Shown here: one piece after another, positions 46,774 through 55,362 of the stretch | Numbering within the stretch: the stretch's first letter is position 1 | Layout: every line of letters begins with the position of its first letter | Assembly (NCBI RefSeq): GCF_001655615.1 | Contig: NZ_CP011567.1 | Coordinates: 2,241,001 to 2,305,000, forward strand | Length of the DNA: 64,000 nucleotides | Reading direction: 5' to 3' | Source of the DNA: Pseudomonas sp. GR 6-02 | GTDB taxonomy: Bacteria > Pseudomonadota > Gammaproteobacteria > Pseudomonadales > Pseudomonadaceae | Translations under genes and position numbers: made by a program | Notes under the pieces: generated by a model | What the model was told of the DNA's origin: nothing | The model's input: the letters and a program-made list of their open reading frames with translations, nothing else | The model's database searches: none

Positions 46774-47355
46774 TTAGCGGGCCTCCAGGCGGGCGATTTC
46801 AGCGTTCAGCTGCTCCAGAGCGCTGCGCAGGGCACCGCTGTTGGCCAATTGCTGTTCACCCTGGCTCACCACGGACTTCAGTTGCGCCAGGTCACCGCTG
46901 GTTTGCGCTTGCTGTACCGCGACGGCATAGAGCGGCACCGCATGGTGCGGATGCTCTGGGCGCTCAATCACTGGGGCCTGGCTGACAGCTGCGTGTTTCA
47001 CGTAATGCCAGATACCCTGGTCCTGGTACTTGTAGTCGACATAACCGCTCGCCCAGTCGGCGCCTAAAATGCCTTTCAAGCCGAAAGTCTGGGCGATCTG
47101 GCTGAGAGGGCCGCTCGGGCTGCCCGCCAAGGTGAGGATGATGTGGTTTTCGGCCGTCGGCACCAGTTTGGCCTCGGAGTATTCACCCCATACACGGGCA
47201 CGGAAGTTGAGAGGCGGATAGGTGCTTTGGAAAATGCTGGCAACCCCGCTGACTTTTTTCTTTACGGTATCTACCAGCAGGTCCAGGGTTAAAACCGGTG
47301 CGCCCAATAGGTGACTACTGACATTCAGGCGGGTATGAAAAAGTCCGATTGACAT
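46774..47355 (-). CDS. DUF1842-DUF1843 protein, GDL family member 1
   Basis: 193 residues, no signal peptide. Residues about 1-125 form a beta-rich domain (DUF1842-like) with WGEYSEAKLVPT and GADWASGYVDYKYQDQG. A linker follows, then the shared 55-residue C-terminal domain (139-193) beginning AVPLYAVAVQQAQTSGDL and ending EIARLEAR. GGGAG ribosome site ahead of the ATG. It lies between the second family member and the maturase. Function unknown; likely substrate or partner of the radical SAM enzyme. Confidence 0.8.
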   Translation of the reverse strand: MSIGLFHTRLNVSSHLLGAPVLTLDLLVDTVKKKVSGVASIFQSTYPPLNFRARVWGEYSEAKLVPTAENHIILTLAGSPSGPLSQIAQTFGLKGILGADWASGYVDYKYQDQGIWHYVKHAAVSQAPVIERPEHPHHAVPLYAVAVQQAQTSGDLAQLKSVVSQGEQQLANSGALRSALEQLNAEIARLEAR

Positions 47356-47409
47356 GGTGCTACTCCCTTATTTGTATTCTGGACAACTCGGGCATGTTTC
47401 GTGAGCGGG

Positions 47410-48045
47410 TCAGCGGCGTTCCTGCCGGCTGATTTCGCCCTTGGCCGTTTCAAGCGCGCTCTGCAGTTGGGGTTGCTGATCCAGTTGTTGTTGGGCCAGG
47501 CGGGCCAGGTTTTTCATCTGGGCCAGGTCACCGCTGGCAATGGCACTTTGAATCGGTGCGGCGTACAGCGGCATGATCGGTGGATAGGCTGGAATGACCG
47601 GGCCGGGCTCCAAAGGCACCGATTTATAAGCGTTGGAGGGTACCGCCTCGACAAGATGAGCGGGAGCAGTGACCTGGACCCACCGTTCACCATTGAAGTA
47701 CTCGTAATTGGCGACGCCTTCTCTCCAGTCGCTACCGACCACCAAGAGCAGCTTGAAATTCACGATTGAGTTCGAGCCTGGGCCGCCGTTATTACCTTGA
47801 GCGGTGATCAGGATCTTGCTGACGCCAGGGCTCATGACCGTCAGGTAGGTGTATTCGCCCCAGACATCGGAGTGCACATCCAATGGCGGGTTAGTGGCCT
47901 GAGTAATTTCGGCAGTGCCGCTTACCGTTTGATCTGGGGTAAAAACCAGAAGATTGAGTGCCAGGTTTTGTGCGCCCGCGGCCGAAGTACCAATTCGATA
48001 GCAGAGTGGGAACAAGCCGACAGGTTGTTGATTGGAACCAGACAT
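47410..48045 (-). CDS. DUF1842-DUF1843 protein, GDL family member 2
   Basis: 211 residues from ATG 48045, chosen for the GGAGG site. N-terminal DUF1842-like domain with WGEYTYLTV and VGSDWREGVANYEYFNGERW corresponds in order to member 1. A Pro-rich linker (GPVIPAYPPIMPLY) leads to the 55-residue domain at 157-211 with SGDLAQMKNL and the GEISRQERR end. Separated by 54 bases from member 1 and 41 bases from the 62-aa protein upstream, so one operon. Confidence 0.8.
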   Translation of the reverse strand: MSGSNQQPVGLFPLCYRIGTSAAGAQNLALNLLVFTPDQTVSGTAEITQATNPPLDVHSDVWGEYTYLTVMSPGVSKILITAQGNNGGPGSNSIVNFKLLLVVGSDWREGVANYEYFNGERWVQVTAPAHLVEAVPSNAYKSVPLEPGPVIPAYPPIMPLYAAPIQSAIASGDLAQMKNLARLAQQQLDQQPQLQSALETAKGEISRQERR

Positions 48046-48086
48046 AATTATTGCCTCCATTGCAATAAGGGGCGTGGAAATAGCTA

Positions 48087-48275
48087 TTAGTGCTTTTCCA
48101 GGCGTGCGATTTCCTTAACCAACTGCTCGTAAGCAGTTTTTAGCTCTTTATTTTCTGGTGTGGATGCATCGCGTTGTTTCAACAGCGTCTTCATTTGCGG
48201 CAGGTCGCCTGCCTTGATCGCGCCTTGGATGGCCACCCCATAGGGGGGCATGCTATGGCGAGTTGAAGTGCTCAT
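48087..48275 (-). CDS. Short DUF1843 protein, GDL family member 3 (candidate precursor peptide)
   Basis: 62 residues from ATG 48275 with a GGAAGGA site; an upstream in-frame start would add 13 residues without a better site. After seven polar residues the rest is the 55-residue shared domain: MPPYGVAIQGAIKAGDLPQMK, then a charged helix ending EIARLEKH. First gene of the minus-strand operon. Size, position and pairing with a SPASM enzyme make it the best candidate for a ribosomally made, modified peptide, but a regulatory or adaptor role is possible. Confidence 0.8.
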   Translation of the reverse strand: MSTSTRHSMPPYGVAIQGAIKAGDLPQMKTLLKQRDASTPENKELKTAYEQLVKEIARLEKH

Positions 48276-48532
48276 AACGATTCCTTCCGTGGTGTTTGCG
48301 GGCACTGCTGTCATCAGCAGTTTTTGCAGTTAAGCAGGCGCCGATAAATATGCAATGGGCTGTGCAAGAGTAATTTTTAATATCGTTTTATTTATCGCGG
48401 CGGGTGAGCAGTCGAGATATTTGATATTAAGATTGGCGATAAGTTAGTGCGATTCCTCATGAGTCCTTATTGTTTTTATCGCCATTGATAAAGAGTGTTG
48501 GGGCGGTCTGTAACGCCCTGGACTGAGATCAT
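48276..48532. promoter_or_regulatory. AT-rich promoter region of the GDL operon
   Basis: 257 bases, clearly richer in A/T than the flanking genes. Three copies of TTATCGC(C) alternate in orientation: 48392-48398 (+), 48435-48442 (as GGCGATAA) and 48476-48483 (+), about 41-43 bases apart. No gene seen. Confidence 0.5.
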
Positions 48533-49504
48533 TCAAACAGCGCTGACCTTGTGCCCGAACCGTTCCCGATACACCGAAGGCGGCACGCCGACCACGCTGC
48601 GAAATGCCACCCGGAAACTCTCCACCGAGCGATAACCGCAGTGCTGGGCAATCTGGTCGGTGTTTTGATTCGTACTCTCCAGCAGCTCGCGGGCCCGGGC
48701 CAGGCGTTCATGCTGCAGCCACGCTTTGGGGGGCATACCGCTGGCTTCGGTGAACCGCCGCAGAAACGTGCGCTCACTCATGGCCGCCTCGCTGGCGAGG
48801 TCGCGAACTTCCAGCGGTTCATGCAGACGTTCCCGCGCCCACTGCATGACCCGCGACAGATCGCTGCGCGGTGTCGGGCTGACCGGTGACGGAATGAACT
48901 GTGCCTGGCCGCCGGTGCGTTGCGGCGACATCACCAACCGCCGGGCCACCGAGTTGGCCACCTGCGTGCCGAAATCCCGCGCGACCAGATGCAGGCAGGC
49001 ATCGATGCCGGCGGCGCTGCCTGCCGAAGTGATCAACTGACCAGAATCGACATACAGCACGTCCGGATCCACCAGAATGTTCGGGAAGCGCTCGGCCAGT
49101 TCAGCGGTGTAGCGCCAATGGGTGGTGGCGCCGTGACCGTCCAGCAAACCGGTGGCCGCCAGTACGAATACCCCGGAACAGATCGACAGCAACCGCGCGC
49201 CTCGGGCATGGGCCTGGCGCAGCGCGGCGAGCAAGGGCTCCGGCACCGGTGCGCTGCGGTCGCGCCAGCCGGGGATGATGATGGTTCGGGCGCGCTCAAG
49301 CAGTTCCATCCCGCCGTCGGCCAGCACCTGAATGCCGCCCATGGCGCGCATCGGCCCTTGGTCGACGGCGACGATGCGGTGCTCGTACCAAGGGAAATCG
49401 AACTCTGGCCGCGCCAGGCCGAAGATCTCCACGGCAATGCCGAATTCGAAGGTGCAGAGGCCGTCGTAGGCCAGAATCGCGACTAAACCTGGGGTGGGCT
49501 GCAT
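48533..49504 (-). CDS. ftrA: FtrA-like GATase1/AraC transcriptional regulator
   Basis: 323 residues from ATG 49504. N-terminal DJ-1/PfpI-like domain (about 5-185) with SICSGVFVLAATGLL and a C-terminal AraC helix-turn-helix pair (about 225-315: LASEAAMSERTFLRRF and QIAQHCGYRSVESFRVAF). GlxA/FtrA subfamily regulators sense small metabolites. Divergent from the rhodanese gene, which it probably controls. A longer frame adds 16 residues. Confidence 0.88.
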   Translation of the reverse strand: MQPTPGLVAILAYDGLCTFEFGIAVEIFGLARPEFDFPWYEHRIVAVDQGPMRAMGGIQVLADGGMELLERARTIIIPGWRDRSAPVPEPLLAALRQAHARGARLLSICSGVFVLAATGLLDGHGATTHWRYTAELAERFPNILVDPDVLYVDSGQLITSAGSAAGIDACLHLVARDFGTQVANSVARRLVMSPQRTGGQAQFIPSPVSPTPRSDLSRVMQWARERLHEPLEVRDLASEAAMSERTFLRRFTEASGMPPKAWLQHERLARARELLESTNQNTDQIAQHCGYRSVESFRVAFRSVVGVPPSVYRERFGHKVSAV

Positions 49505-49605
49505 TTGGCGGAAAATTCCCGGTGAGTGTCTTGTGCGCCACTGTAGCGGCAAGGCCGGAGCAGATAAAGTTTTCTCACACCCATTGAGACTTTGGAGTAC
49601 AGCCC

Positions 49606-50040
49606 ATGCCTAGCCTGGTTCGCGAGATTCCCGCAGCCCCGTCCGCCATCGCCCTGATGCACTTCAGCAATCGTCTGACCTTCGAAACCGATTGTTCCGA
49701 CGTCTACAGCAGCCAAGAGGCCGGCGAGGTGGATTTTGTTCTGGTGGACGTGCGCGGACCGTTGGCGTTCGAACGCGGACATGTGCCAGGCGCGATCAAC
49801 ATCCCGAGTCGATTGATCACAGCGGATAGCCTGGCGGACTATCCGAAGTCCACGCTGTTTGTGGTCTATTGCGCCGGACCTCACTGCAACGGCGCCAACA
49901 AGGCCGCGGTGAAGCTGGCGGCACTGGGTTACCCGGTCAAGGAGATGATCGGCGGGGTGACCGGGTGGCTGGATGAAGGGTTTGAGTTGAGTGTTGCGGT
50001 GCAACCCGCCATTGCGATGACCATTAAGTGTGAATGCTGA
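49606..50040 (+). CDS. Rhodanese-domain sulfurtransferase
   Basis: 144 residues, single rhodanese domain. LVDVRGPLAFERGHVPGAINIP is the conserved N-terminal block and the active-site loop CAGPHCNGA carries Cys89. Cytoplasmic; transfers sulfane sulfur to an unknown acceptor. It begins 101 bases from the divergent FtrA-like gene; the stop codon abuts the convergent amidotransferase. Confidence 0.9.
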   Translation: MPSLVREIPAAPSAIALMHFSNRLTFETDCSDVYSSQEAGEVDFVLVDVRGPLAFERGHVPGAINIPSRLITADSLADYPKSTLFVVYCAGPHCNGANKAAVKLAALGYPVKEMIGGVTGWLDEGFELSVAVQPAIAMTIKCEC

Positions 50041-50691
50041 CTAAATGTGGCGATTAGCTGATGAAGCGCTCCACCATCCATCCAGCGTCACCCGCAACCA
50101 GTCAAACACCGTTGCATAAGCGGCGCTGTCTTGCGGCTCCCGGGGCAACGGTGATTCCTCGCCAAAGTGCTCATTGAGGATCGCCACCGATTCAGCATTC
50201 CATTCCGGGTGGAACTGCAACCCCACCCGCGTCGGGCCAACGCGATACATCTGCTGCTCACAAACCTCGCTGCTGGCCAGCAACTGCGCAGAGGGCGGCA
50301 GATCGATCGCGTCTTCGTGCCATTCCAGCACCTTCAGCGTCTGGCCATCGGCAAAGGTCACGGTAGTCCAGCCGGTTTCGGTGTGAGCCATCCGCCGCAC
50401 ATTGCCGCCCAGGCTCAGCGCCAGCAACTGCGCCCCCAGGCAAATCGCGAACACCGCCGCGCCCTGATCCAGGCTGCCCGCCAGCCACTGACGCTCTGTT
50501 TCCAGCCATACCGGCCCGGCACCTGATTCATAAGGCCCACCCAATAGAATCAGCGGTGTCGCGCTCACCGACGGCAACTGACCGAGGTCGGCGCGAAACA
50601 CGTTCAGGGTAATGCCTCGGGACCGGGCCCATTCGGCAATGGCGCCGGGGCCTTCGGCAGGATGGTGCTGGATCAGATTCAGCGCGGGCAT
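50041..50691 (-). CDS. Class I glutamine amidotransferase
   Basis: 216 residues from ATG 50691 (a GTG lies three bases before). GuaA-type fold: ILLGGPYESG near residue 49, nucleophile cysteine in AICLGAQLLALSLGG near 84, and catalytic His-Glu in LQFHPEW near 160. The complete triad suggests active amide hydrolysis, perhaps of gamma-glutamyl amines, as relatives are PuuD-like or GuaA-like. No synthetase partner adjacent. Confidence 0.88.
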   Translation of the reverse strand: MPALNLIQHHPAEGPGAIAEWARSRGITLNVFRADLGQLPSVSATPLILLGGPYESGAGPVWLETERQWLAGSLDQGAAVFAICLGAQLLALSLGGNVRRMAHTETGWTTVTFADGQTLKVLEWHEDAIDLPPSAQLLASSEVCEQQMYRVGPTRVGLQFHPEWNAESVAILNEHFGEESPLPREPQDSAAYATVFDWLRVTLDGWWSASSANRHI

Positions 50692-51012
50692 CACGTTTCT
50701 CTTGTGGGGGCGGTTGGCGGGTCAATGTGAGGCAAAAAATGGTTCATCGCCAGTGCGACTCTTCGATCGGATCAGTACCCGAAAACGTGTAGGTTTTGTC
50801 TCAAGCAAAGGATTGTCCTACAGTCCTTGCACCACCTCGGAGCACACTTCAAGTGCCTCGAATCCCTCGGCTTCTTTTTTATAAGTATTTGTCGCCTAAA
50901 CACAATTTGCCCTCCTGTAGCCGCTCTAGACTGCCGGCCACTTCGGTCTTCACTAGCCGAAAGTTGCCAATCGAAAGCTGCCAATAAAAGCCTCCGCACA
51001 CAGGAGTTATAA
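50692..51012. promoter_or_regulatory. Intergenic region before the amino-acid binding protein
   Basis: A 321-base gap that must contain the promoter of the binding-protein gene. Imperfect direct repeats cgaaagttgccaatc / gaaagctgccaataa lie around 50957-50991. No clear sigma70 pair and no gene I can support. Confidence 0.4.
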
Positions 51013-51792
51013 ATGAAGAAGCGAGTGATGTTCGGTGCCCTGGCACTGTCGATGTTGTCCCTGACCGCCGTGGCCGAAGACGCCAAACCGATTCGCCTCG
51101 GGATCGAAGCCGGTTACCCGCCATTCTCGATGAAAACCCCCGACGGCAAACTCACCGGTTTCGACGTGGACATCGGTGACGCGCTGTGTGAACAGATGAA
51201 AGTGAAGTGCACTTGGGTCGAGCAAGAGTTCGATGGCCTGATCCCGGCCCTGAAGGTCAAGAAAATCGACGCGATCCTGTCGTCCATGACCATCACCGAC
51301 GACCGCAAGAAGAACGTCGATTTCACCATCAAGTACTACCACACCCCGGCGCGTTTCGTGATGAAGGAAGGCACCGACGTCAAGGATCCGCTGACCGAGC
51401 TCAAGGGCAAGAAAGTGGGTGTACTGCGCGCCAGTACCCACGACCGCTTCGCCACCGAAGTGCTGGTGCCGGCCGGCATCGACCTGGTGCGTTATGGTTC
51501 CCAGCAGGAAGCCAACCTGGACATGGTTGCCGGTCGCCTTGACGCGATGCTGGCCGACTCGGTCAACCTGGACGACGGTTTCCTGAAAACCGATGCCGGT
51601 AAAGGCTTCGCGTTTGTCGGCCCGACCTACGAAGACGCCAAGTACTTCGGCGGTGGTGCCGGTATTGCCGTGCGCAAGGGCGATAAAGAGCTGGCAGACA
51701 AATTCAACACCGCCATCACGGAAATCCGCGCCAACGGCAAGTACAAGCAAGTGCAGGACAAGTACTTCAACTTCGATGTTTACGGCCATTAA
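51013..51792 (+). CDS. Periplasmic basic amino acid-binding protein of an ABC transporter
   Basis: 259 residues. Signal peptide 1-21 (AVA before EDAKP). Family 3 solute-binding protein; the [22 protein letters not shown] signature (residues about 30-51, here in two pieces: [11 protein letters not shown] and [12 protein letters not shown]) and [11 protein letters not shown] are those of Lys/Arg/ornithine or His binding proteins such as AotJ. No permease or ATPase follows; instead an AstE/AspA-like gene, as next to aotJ in P. aeruginosa. Followed by a terminator. Confidence 0.9.
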   Translation: MKKRVMFGALALSMLSLTAVAEDAKPIRLGIEAGYPPFSMKTPDGKLTGFDVDIGDALCEQMKVKCTWVEQEFDGLIPALKVKKIDAILSSMTITDDRKKNVDFTIKYYHTPARFVMKEGTDVKDPLTELKGKKVGVLRASTHDRFATEVLVPAGIDLVRYGSQQEANLDMVAGRLDAMLADSVNLDDGFLKTDAGKGFAFVGPTYEDAKYFGGGAGIAVRKGDKELADKFNTAITEIRANGKYKQVQDKYFNFDVYGH

Positions 51793-51806
51793 TACGCCGT
51801 AGAGAA

Positions 51807-51837
51807 GTGGCCACCGTGGATGCGGTGGCCATTTTTT
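51807..51837 (+). terminator. Terminator of binding-protein gene
   Basis: Stem gtggccaccg / gcggtggcca followed by TTTTTT. Confidence 0.85.
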
Positions 51838-51848
51838 CATGCTGGACT

Positions 51849-51878
51849 TTGTGGGTGCGGGCAGGCTCGCTCCCACAA
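51849..51878. repeat. REP palindrome
   Basis: ttgtgggtgcgggcaggctc followed by GCTCCCACAA, same family as 46721-46748. Confidence 0.75.
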
Positions 51879-51913
51879 GAATGGCCTCATCGCACAGATA
51901 TTCAGGAGTCCCC

Positions 51914-53026
51914 ATGCAACGCATCGATCATTCACTGCCCTGGAGCCATCTGGGGACTGAACGCACGCTCAGCGTGTTTCGTTATGGCGCGGGTACTCGC
52001 AAGGTTTACATCCAGGCCAGCCTGCACGCGGACGAACTGCCGGGCATGCGCACCGCCTGGGAACTGAAGAAGCGTCTGGCCGAGCTCGAAACCCAGGGGC
52101 AACTTCAGGGCATTATCGAACTGGTGCCGGTAGCCAATCCCATCGGCCTCGATCAGCACCTGCAAGGCAGCCACATGGGTCGCTTCGAATTGGGCAGCGG
52201 CAAGAACTTCAACCGCTCGTTCGTTGAACTCAGCGCACCGGTGGCTGAGTTGATCGGCGATCAATTGGGTGGTGACGCCCAGGCCAACATCGTACTGATT
52301 CGCCAGACCATGGGGCAGGTGCTCGATGGTTTGCCGGCACCGCTTTCGCAATTGGAAGCCATGCACCGCTTGCTGCTGCGCCACGCCTGCGAGGCCGACA
52401 TCACCCTCGACTTGCATTGCGATTTCGACGCGGCGATTCACCTGTATGCCTTGCCGCAGCATTGGCCGCAATGGCGCTCCCTGGCGGCTCGCCTGAAGGC
52501 CGGGGTGGCGTTGTTGTGTGAGGATTCCGGCGGCAGCTCTTTCGATGAGTCGTGCTCTACGCCGTGGTTGCGCCTGGCACGGGCCTTTCCCGAGGCAGCG
52601 ATCCCGCCGGCCAACCTGGCGACCACGCTGGAGCTGGGCAGCATGGGCGATACACGGGTCGATCAGGCCCAGGCCAACTGCGAGGCGATCCTGGGGTTCC
52701 TCGCCGAACAGGGTTTCATCACCGGCACCTGGCCGTCAGCGCCAAGCGAATGCTGTGAGGGCCTGCCGTTCGAAGGCACCGAGTACCTGTTTGCACCGCA
52801 TCACGGGGTGGTCAGTTTCCTGCGCAATTCAGGTGAATGGGTGGAGCGGGGCGACGCGTTGTTTGAAGTAGTCGATCCATTGAGCGACCGGGCCACCACC
52901 GTGTGCGCCGGAACCAGCGGCGTGCTGTTTGCCATCGATCGCGGACGCTACACGCAACCGGGCACCTGGCAGGCGAAAGTCGCCGGACGTGAGCCGATCC
53001 GGGTCGGGAAACTGGTCAACGACTGA
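51914..53026 (+). CDS. Succinylglutamate desuccinylase/aspartoacylase family (M14-like) protein, AotO-like
   Basis: 370 residues from ATG 51914 with AGGAG site. Zinc carboxypeptidase-like fold: metal ligands in HADELPGM (His-x-x-Glu, residue about 38) and LDLHCD (near 160); catalytic region LELGSMGD near 238. The C-terminal barrel-like part (EGTEYLFAPHHGVV) is typical. AotO of the arginine/ornithine transport locus belongs to this group, and the neighbour is an AotJ-like binding protein. Substrate unproven. Confidence 0.85.
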   Translation: MQRIDHSLPWSHLGTERTLSVFRYGAGTRKVYIQASLHADELPGMRTAWELKKRLAELETQGQLQGIIELVPVANPIGLDQHLQGSHMGRFELGSGKNFNRSFVELSAPVAELIGDQLGGDAQANIVLIRQTMGQVLDGLPAPLSQLEAMHRLLLRHACEADITLDLHCDFDAAIHLYALPQHWPQWRSLAARLKAGVALLCEDSGGSSFDESCSTPWLRLARAFPEAAIPPANLATTLELGSMGDTRVDQAQANCEAILGFLAEQGFITGTWPSAPSECCEGLPFEGTEYLFAPHHGVVSFLRNSGEWVERGDALFEVVDPLSDRATTVCAGTSGVLFAIDRGRYTQPGTWQAKVAGREPIRVGKLVND

Positions 53027-53155
53027 CGTCCCGACGCGATTCAACATGTAGGCGCTGCCTCCTGCGGGGGCGCGGTGCATCAGAGGGAAACGGTGCATCG
53101 GCGGGAAGAGATGTTAGGCTCTGCCCCGAATCCTGCGCGCTGTGAAGGAAGGTTT

Positions 53156-53872
53156 ATGTTGAAGTTTCTCGCTCTGCTCACGCTCCTGGCGTCCACCGCC
53201 GTCCACGCTGAAATCCCGCTACACACCGATCTGCCGCTCAAGTACCTGGAACAGGCCAACGTTGAATCCCGTAACCAGCCCTTGGTGATTTTCCTGCACG
53301 GTTACGGCAGCAACGAGCAGGACCTGTTCGGCATCAAGGATGAATTGCCGCCGCAGTACACCTACCTGTCGGTGCGGGCGCCGATGACGTTGGAAGAGGG
53401 CAGTTACCAGTGGTTTCGCAAAAAGGGCGAGGGCGCCTATAACGGCGAGACGGACGACCTGAAGGCTAGCGGCCAGGTGCTGCTGGATTTCGTGGCACAA
53501 GCGGCAAAGAAATATCACACCGAAACGGACAAGGTTTTCCTGGTGGGCTTCAGCCAGGGCGCGATCATGTCCTATGAAGTCGCGTTGCGTCATCCCGAGG
53601 CGGTGGGCGGCATTGCGGCGTTGAGCGGGCGCATCCTGCCGGTGCTCAAGTCCGAACTCAAACCGGATGAAAAACGCCAGTCGCTGGCGATTTTCATCGG
53701 TCATGGCACCGCCGACAAACGCCTGCCCTACACCGACGGCACTGAGGCCGACAGCCTGTTGCAACGCCTGTCACTCAAGCCCGAGTTCCATGCCTACGAA
53801 GGTGTCGGCCACAGCATCAGCGCCACCGAGATGCAGGATTTGAGCGCCTGGTTGCAGCGCCTCAATCCCTGA
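53156..53872 (+). CDS. Exported alpha/beta hydrolase (carboxylesterase/phospholipase type)
   Basis: 238 residues from ATG 53156 with AAGGAAGG site. Signal peptide 1-18 (VHA before EIPL). FLHGYGSNEQDL is the oxyanion part, GFSQG the nucleophile elbow near residue 140, the acid is in GTADKRLP and the histidine in GVGHSIS. This is the YpfH/phospholipase-carboxylesterase type, here predicted to act in the periplasm. Confidence 0.88.
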   Translation: MLKFLALLTLLASTAVHAEIPLHTDLPLKYLEQANVESRNQPLVIFLHGYGSNEQDLFGIKDELPPQYTYLSVRAPMTLEEGSYQWFRKKGEGAYNGETDDLKASGQVLLDFVAQAAKKYHTETDKVFLVGFSQGAIMSYEVALRHPEAVGGIAALSGRILPVLKSELKPDEKRQSLAIFIGHGTADKRLPYTDGTEADSLLQRLSLKPEFHAYEGVGHSISATEMQDLSAWLQRLNP

Positions 53873-53883
53873 GCCGGTCGGGT

Positions 53884-54471
53884 TTATTTGCCGGTGATGA
53901 TCTGGTTCACCAGCGTTTCGTGGCCGGTTTTGTCGTTGGGACGGGAGATGACCTGAATGATGGCCATGCGAGTGCCAGAGGCGGCCATCAGCGAGGTGTC
54001 GAGGGTCATGCCGCCGCCTTGGGTGGCGGTGCTGTCGATCTGTCGCAGGCCCAGCCCCGTGCTTTTCTGGGTCAGGCTTTTTTCGCTCAGCTTGTTGAAG
54101 TCCGGCAAGGCGTTGCGTTGCTCGGTGGCGAAGGCGGACACGGTGGCGTCGAGGAACTCACCGTCGTTGTCCTTGACGTTGGCGCCGCCGGGAATGGTGT
54201 TTTCAGCGGCAATCACCACGGTTTTAGTGGTCTGGTTGGTGTACATCGTGCCCGTCGCCCCGGCGGTGCCGGTGGCCGCGTCGCCGGCCGGCAGCGGATT
54301 GGCGATGAAGCCCTTGGGCAGGGTGAAGGTGAACTTGCCGCCGAGCATCGAGACCTTCTGGGTCGGCGCTTTGTCGCTGGTAGTGGCCTTGGCCGCCTGC
54401 GCATTCAAGGCCCCCAGGCTGGCAGCCGCTGTCAGCAGCAGAACAACGGCTTTTTTACTCAACAATGACAT
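53884..54471 (-). CDS. Periplasmic protein of unknown function
   Basis: 195 residues. Signal peptide about 1-26 (AQA before AKATT). The mature part has a VSMLGGKFTFTLPKGF start and alternating hydrophobic strands without cysteines or membrane segments. The opening resembles DcrB/PsbP-like folds but I do not assign a family. Convergent with the esterase gene. Confidence 0.65.
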   Translation of the reverse strand: MSLLSKKAVVLLLTAAASLGALNAQAAKATTSDKAPTQKVSMLGGKFTFTLPKGFIANPLPAGDAATGTAGATGTMYTNQTTKTVVIAAENTIPGGANVKDNDGEFLDATVSAFATEQRNALPDFNKLSEKSLTQKSTGLGLRQIDSTATQGGGMTLDTSLMAASGTRMAIIQVISRPNDKTGHETLVNQIITGK

Positions 54472-54528
54472 TCAAACTCTCCGTGGGATGGTCGCGCTAT
54501 GACGGCGATCATCCCACGGATCGCGATT

Positions 54529-54564
54529 TGTAGCAGCAGCCTCGCAAGCTCGACAGCTGCTACA
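54529..54564. repeat. REP palindrome
   Basis: tgtagcagcagcctcgcaag followed by a complement ending AGCTGCTACA; similar to the arms at 26334-26463. Confidence 0.7.
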
Positions 54565-54579
54565 CAAGGCGTGTGGTGA

Positions 54580-55362
54580 TCATCGTTGCCGTTCGTTGAA
54601 ACGATAAGGCGCCGGGCGCAATGCCCGTTGTTTAGTCACCAACAGCATCCCGAGCGAGGCGCCTATCCCCAATGCAAATCCCGTCCAGCCGAACCTCGGC
54701 AACGCCAACGCCAGCACCAGACAAAACGCCGCGAACGAATACATCCCGGTAGCTGTAGCCCGCAGCAACGCCGCCGTAAACGCCGGACCGCGAGTCTGCT
54801 GGGAAAACACAGCCATCACACTGCCCAGCACCGGGAACACTGCGAGCAATCCGCTCCAGCGCTCGCCGACGGTGCTGGCCAGCACCGTCACGGCCAACGT
54901 GAGCAGGGCGCCAGCCATCATGCGCAGCAGCAGTTTGTCGGATTTGGGCGCCGGGCCTGAAACGACGGGTTGCACCGAGGGAAACAGGTACGGCGCGGCC
55001 AGCAACGCGGTGGCGGCGGCGATCACCGAGAGCGCCAGCGATGGCGGGATCAGCGACAGCACAACAGCCACCGACGCCCAGACCAGCAGCGCCATCGTTA
55101 GCGCCCACGGCCAGCTCAAGCGTTGTGCGACCTGGGCATACGTCACGCAGAAGGCAATCATCGCGAACATGGCTGACAGCGCCGCCGTTGCCGCCTGAGC
55201 GGCGAACACATGGCCTTGCTCGATGGCGAGGAACAACAGAATCGGCCCGACCACCACCGGCAACCCCGACAGCCAACCGGCCACGCTTGGTCCCCAGCGT
55301 TTACCGGCCAGGGAAATCAGCAACAGAAACCCCGGAATCACCAGCAGCTTGAGCATCAGCAC
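54580..55362 (-). CDS. Polytopic inner-membrane protein of unknown function
   Basis: 260 residues from a GTG at 55362, which has a GGAG site eight bases ahead; an ATG two codons later is possible. About seven to eight hydrophobic helices and a basic C-terminal tail. The RWGPSVAGWLSGLPVVVGP region shows the helix-breaking Gly/Pro pattern of transporters, but no family is recognised. Confidence 0.7.
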   Translation of the reverse strand: MLMLKLLVIPGFLLLISLAGKRWGPSVAGWLSGLPVVVGPILLFLAIEQGHVFAAQAATAALSAMFAMIAFCVTYAQVAQRLSWPWALTMALLVWASVAVVLSLIPPSLALSVIAAATALLAAPYLFPSVQPVVSGPAPKSDKLLLRMMAGALLTLAVTVLASTVGERWSGLLAVFPVLGSVMAVFSQQTRGPAFTAALLRATATGMYSFAAFCLVLALALPRFGWTGFALGIGASLGMLLVTKQRALRPAPYRFNERQR

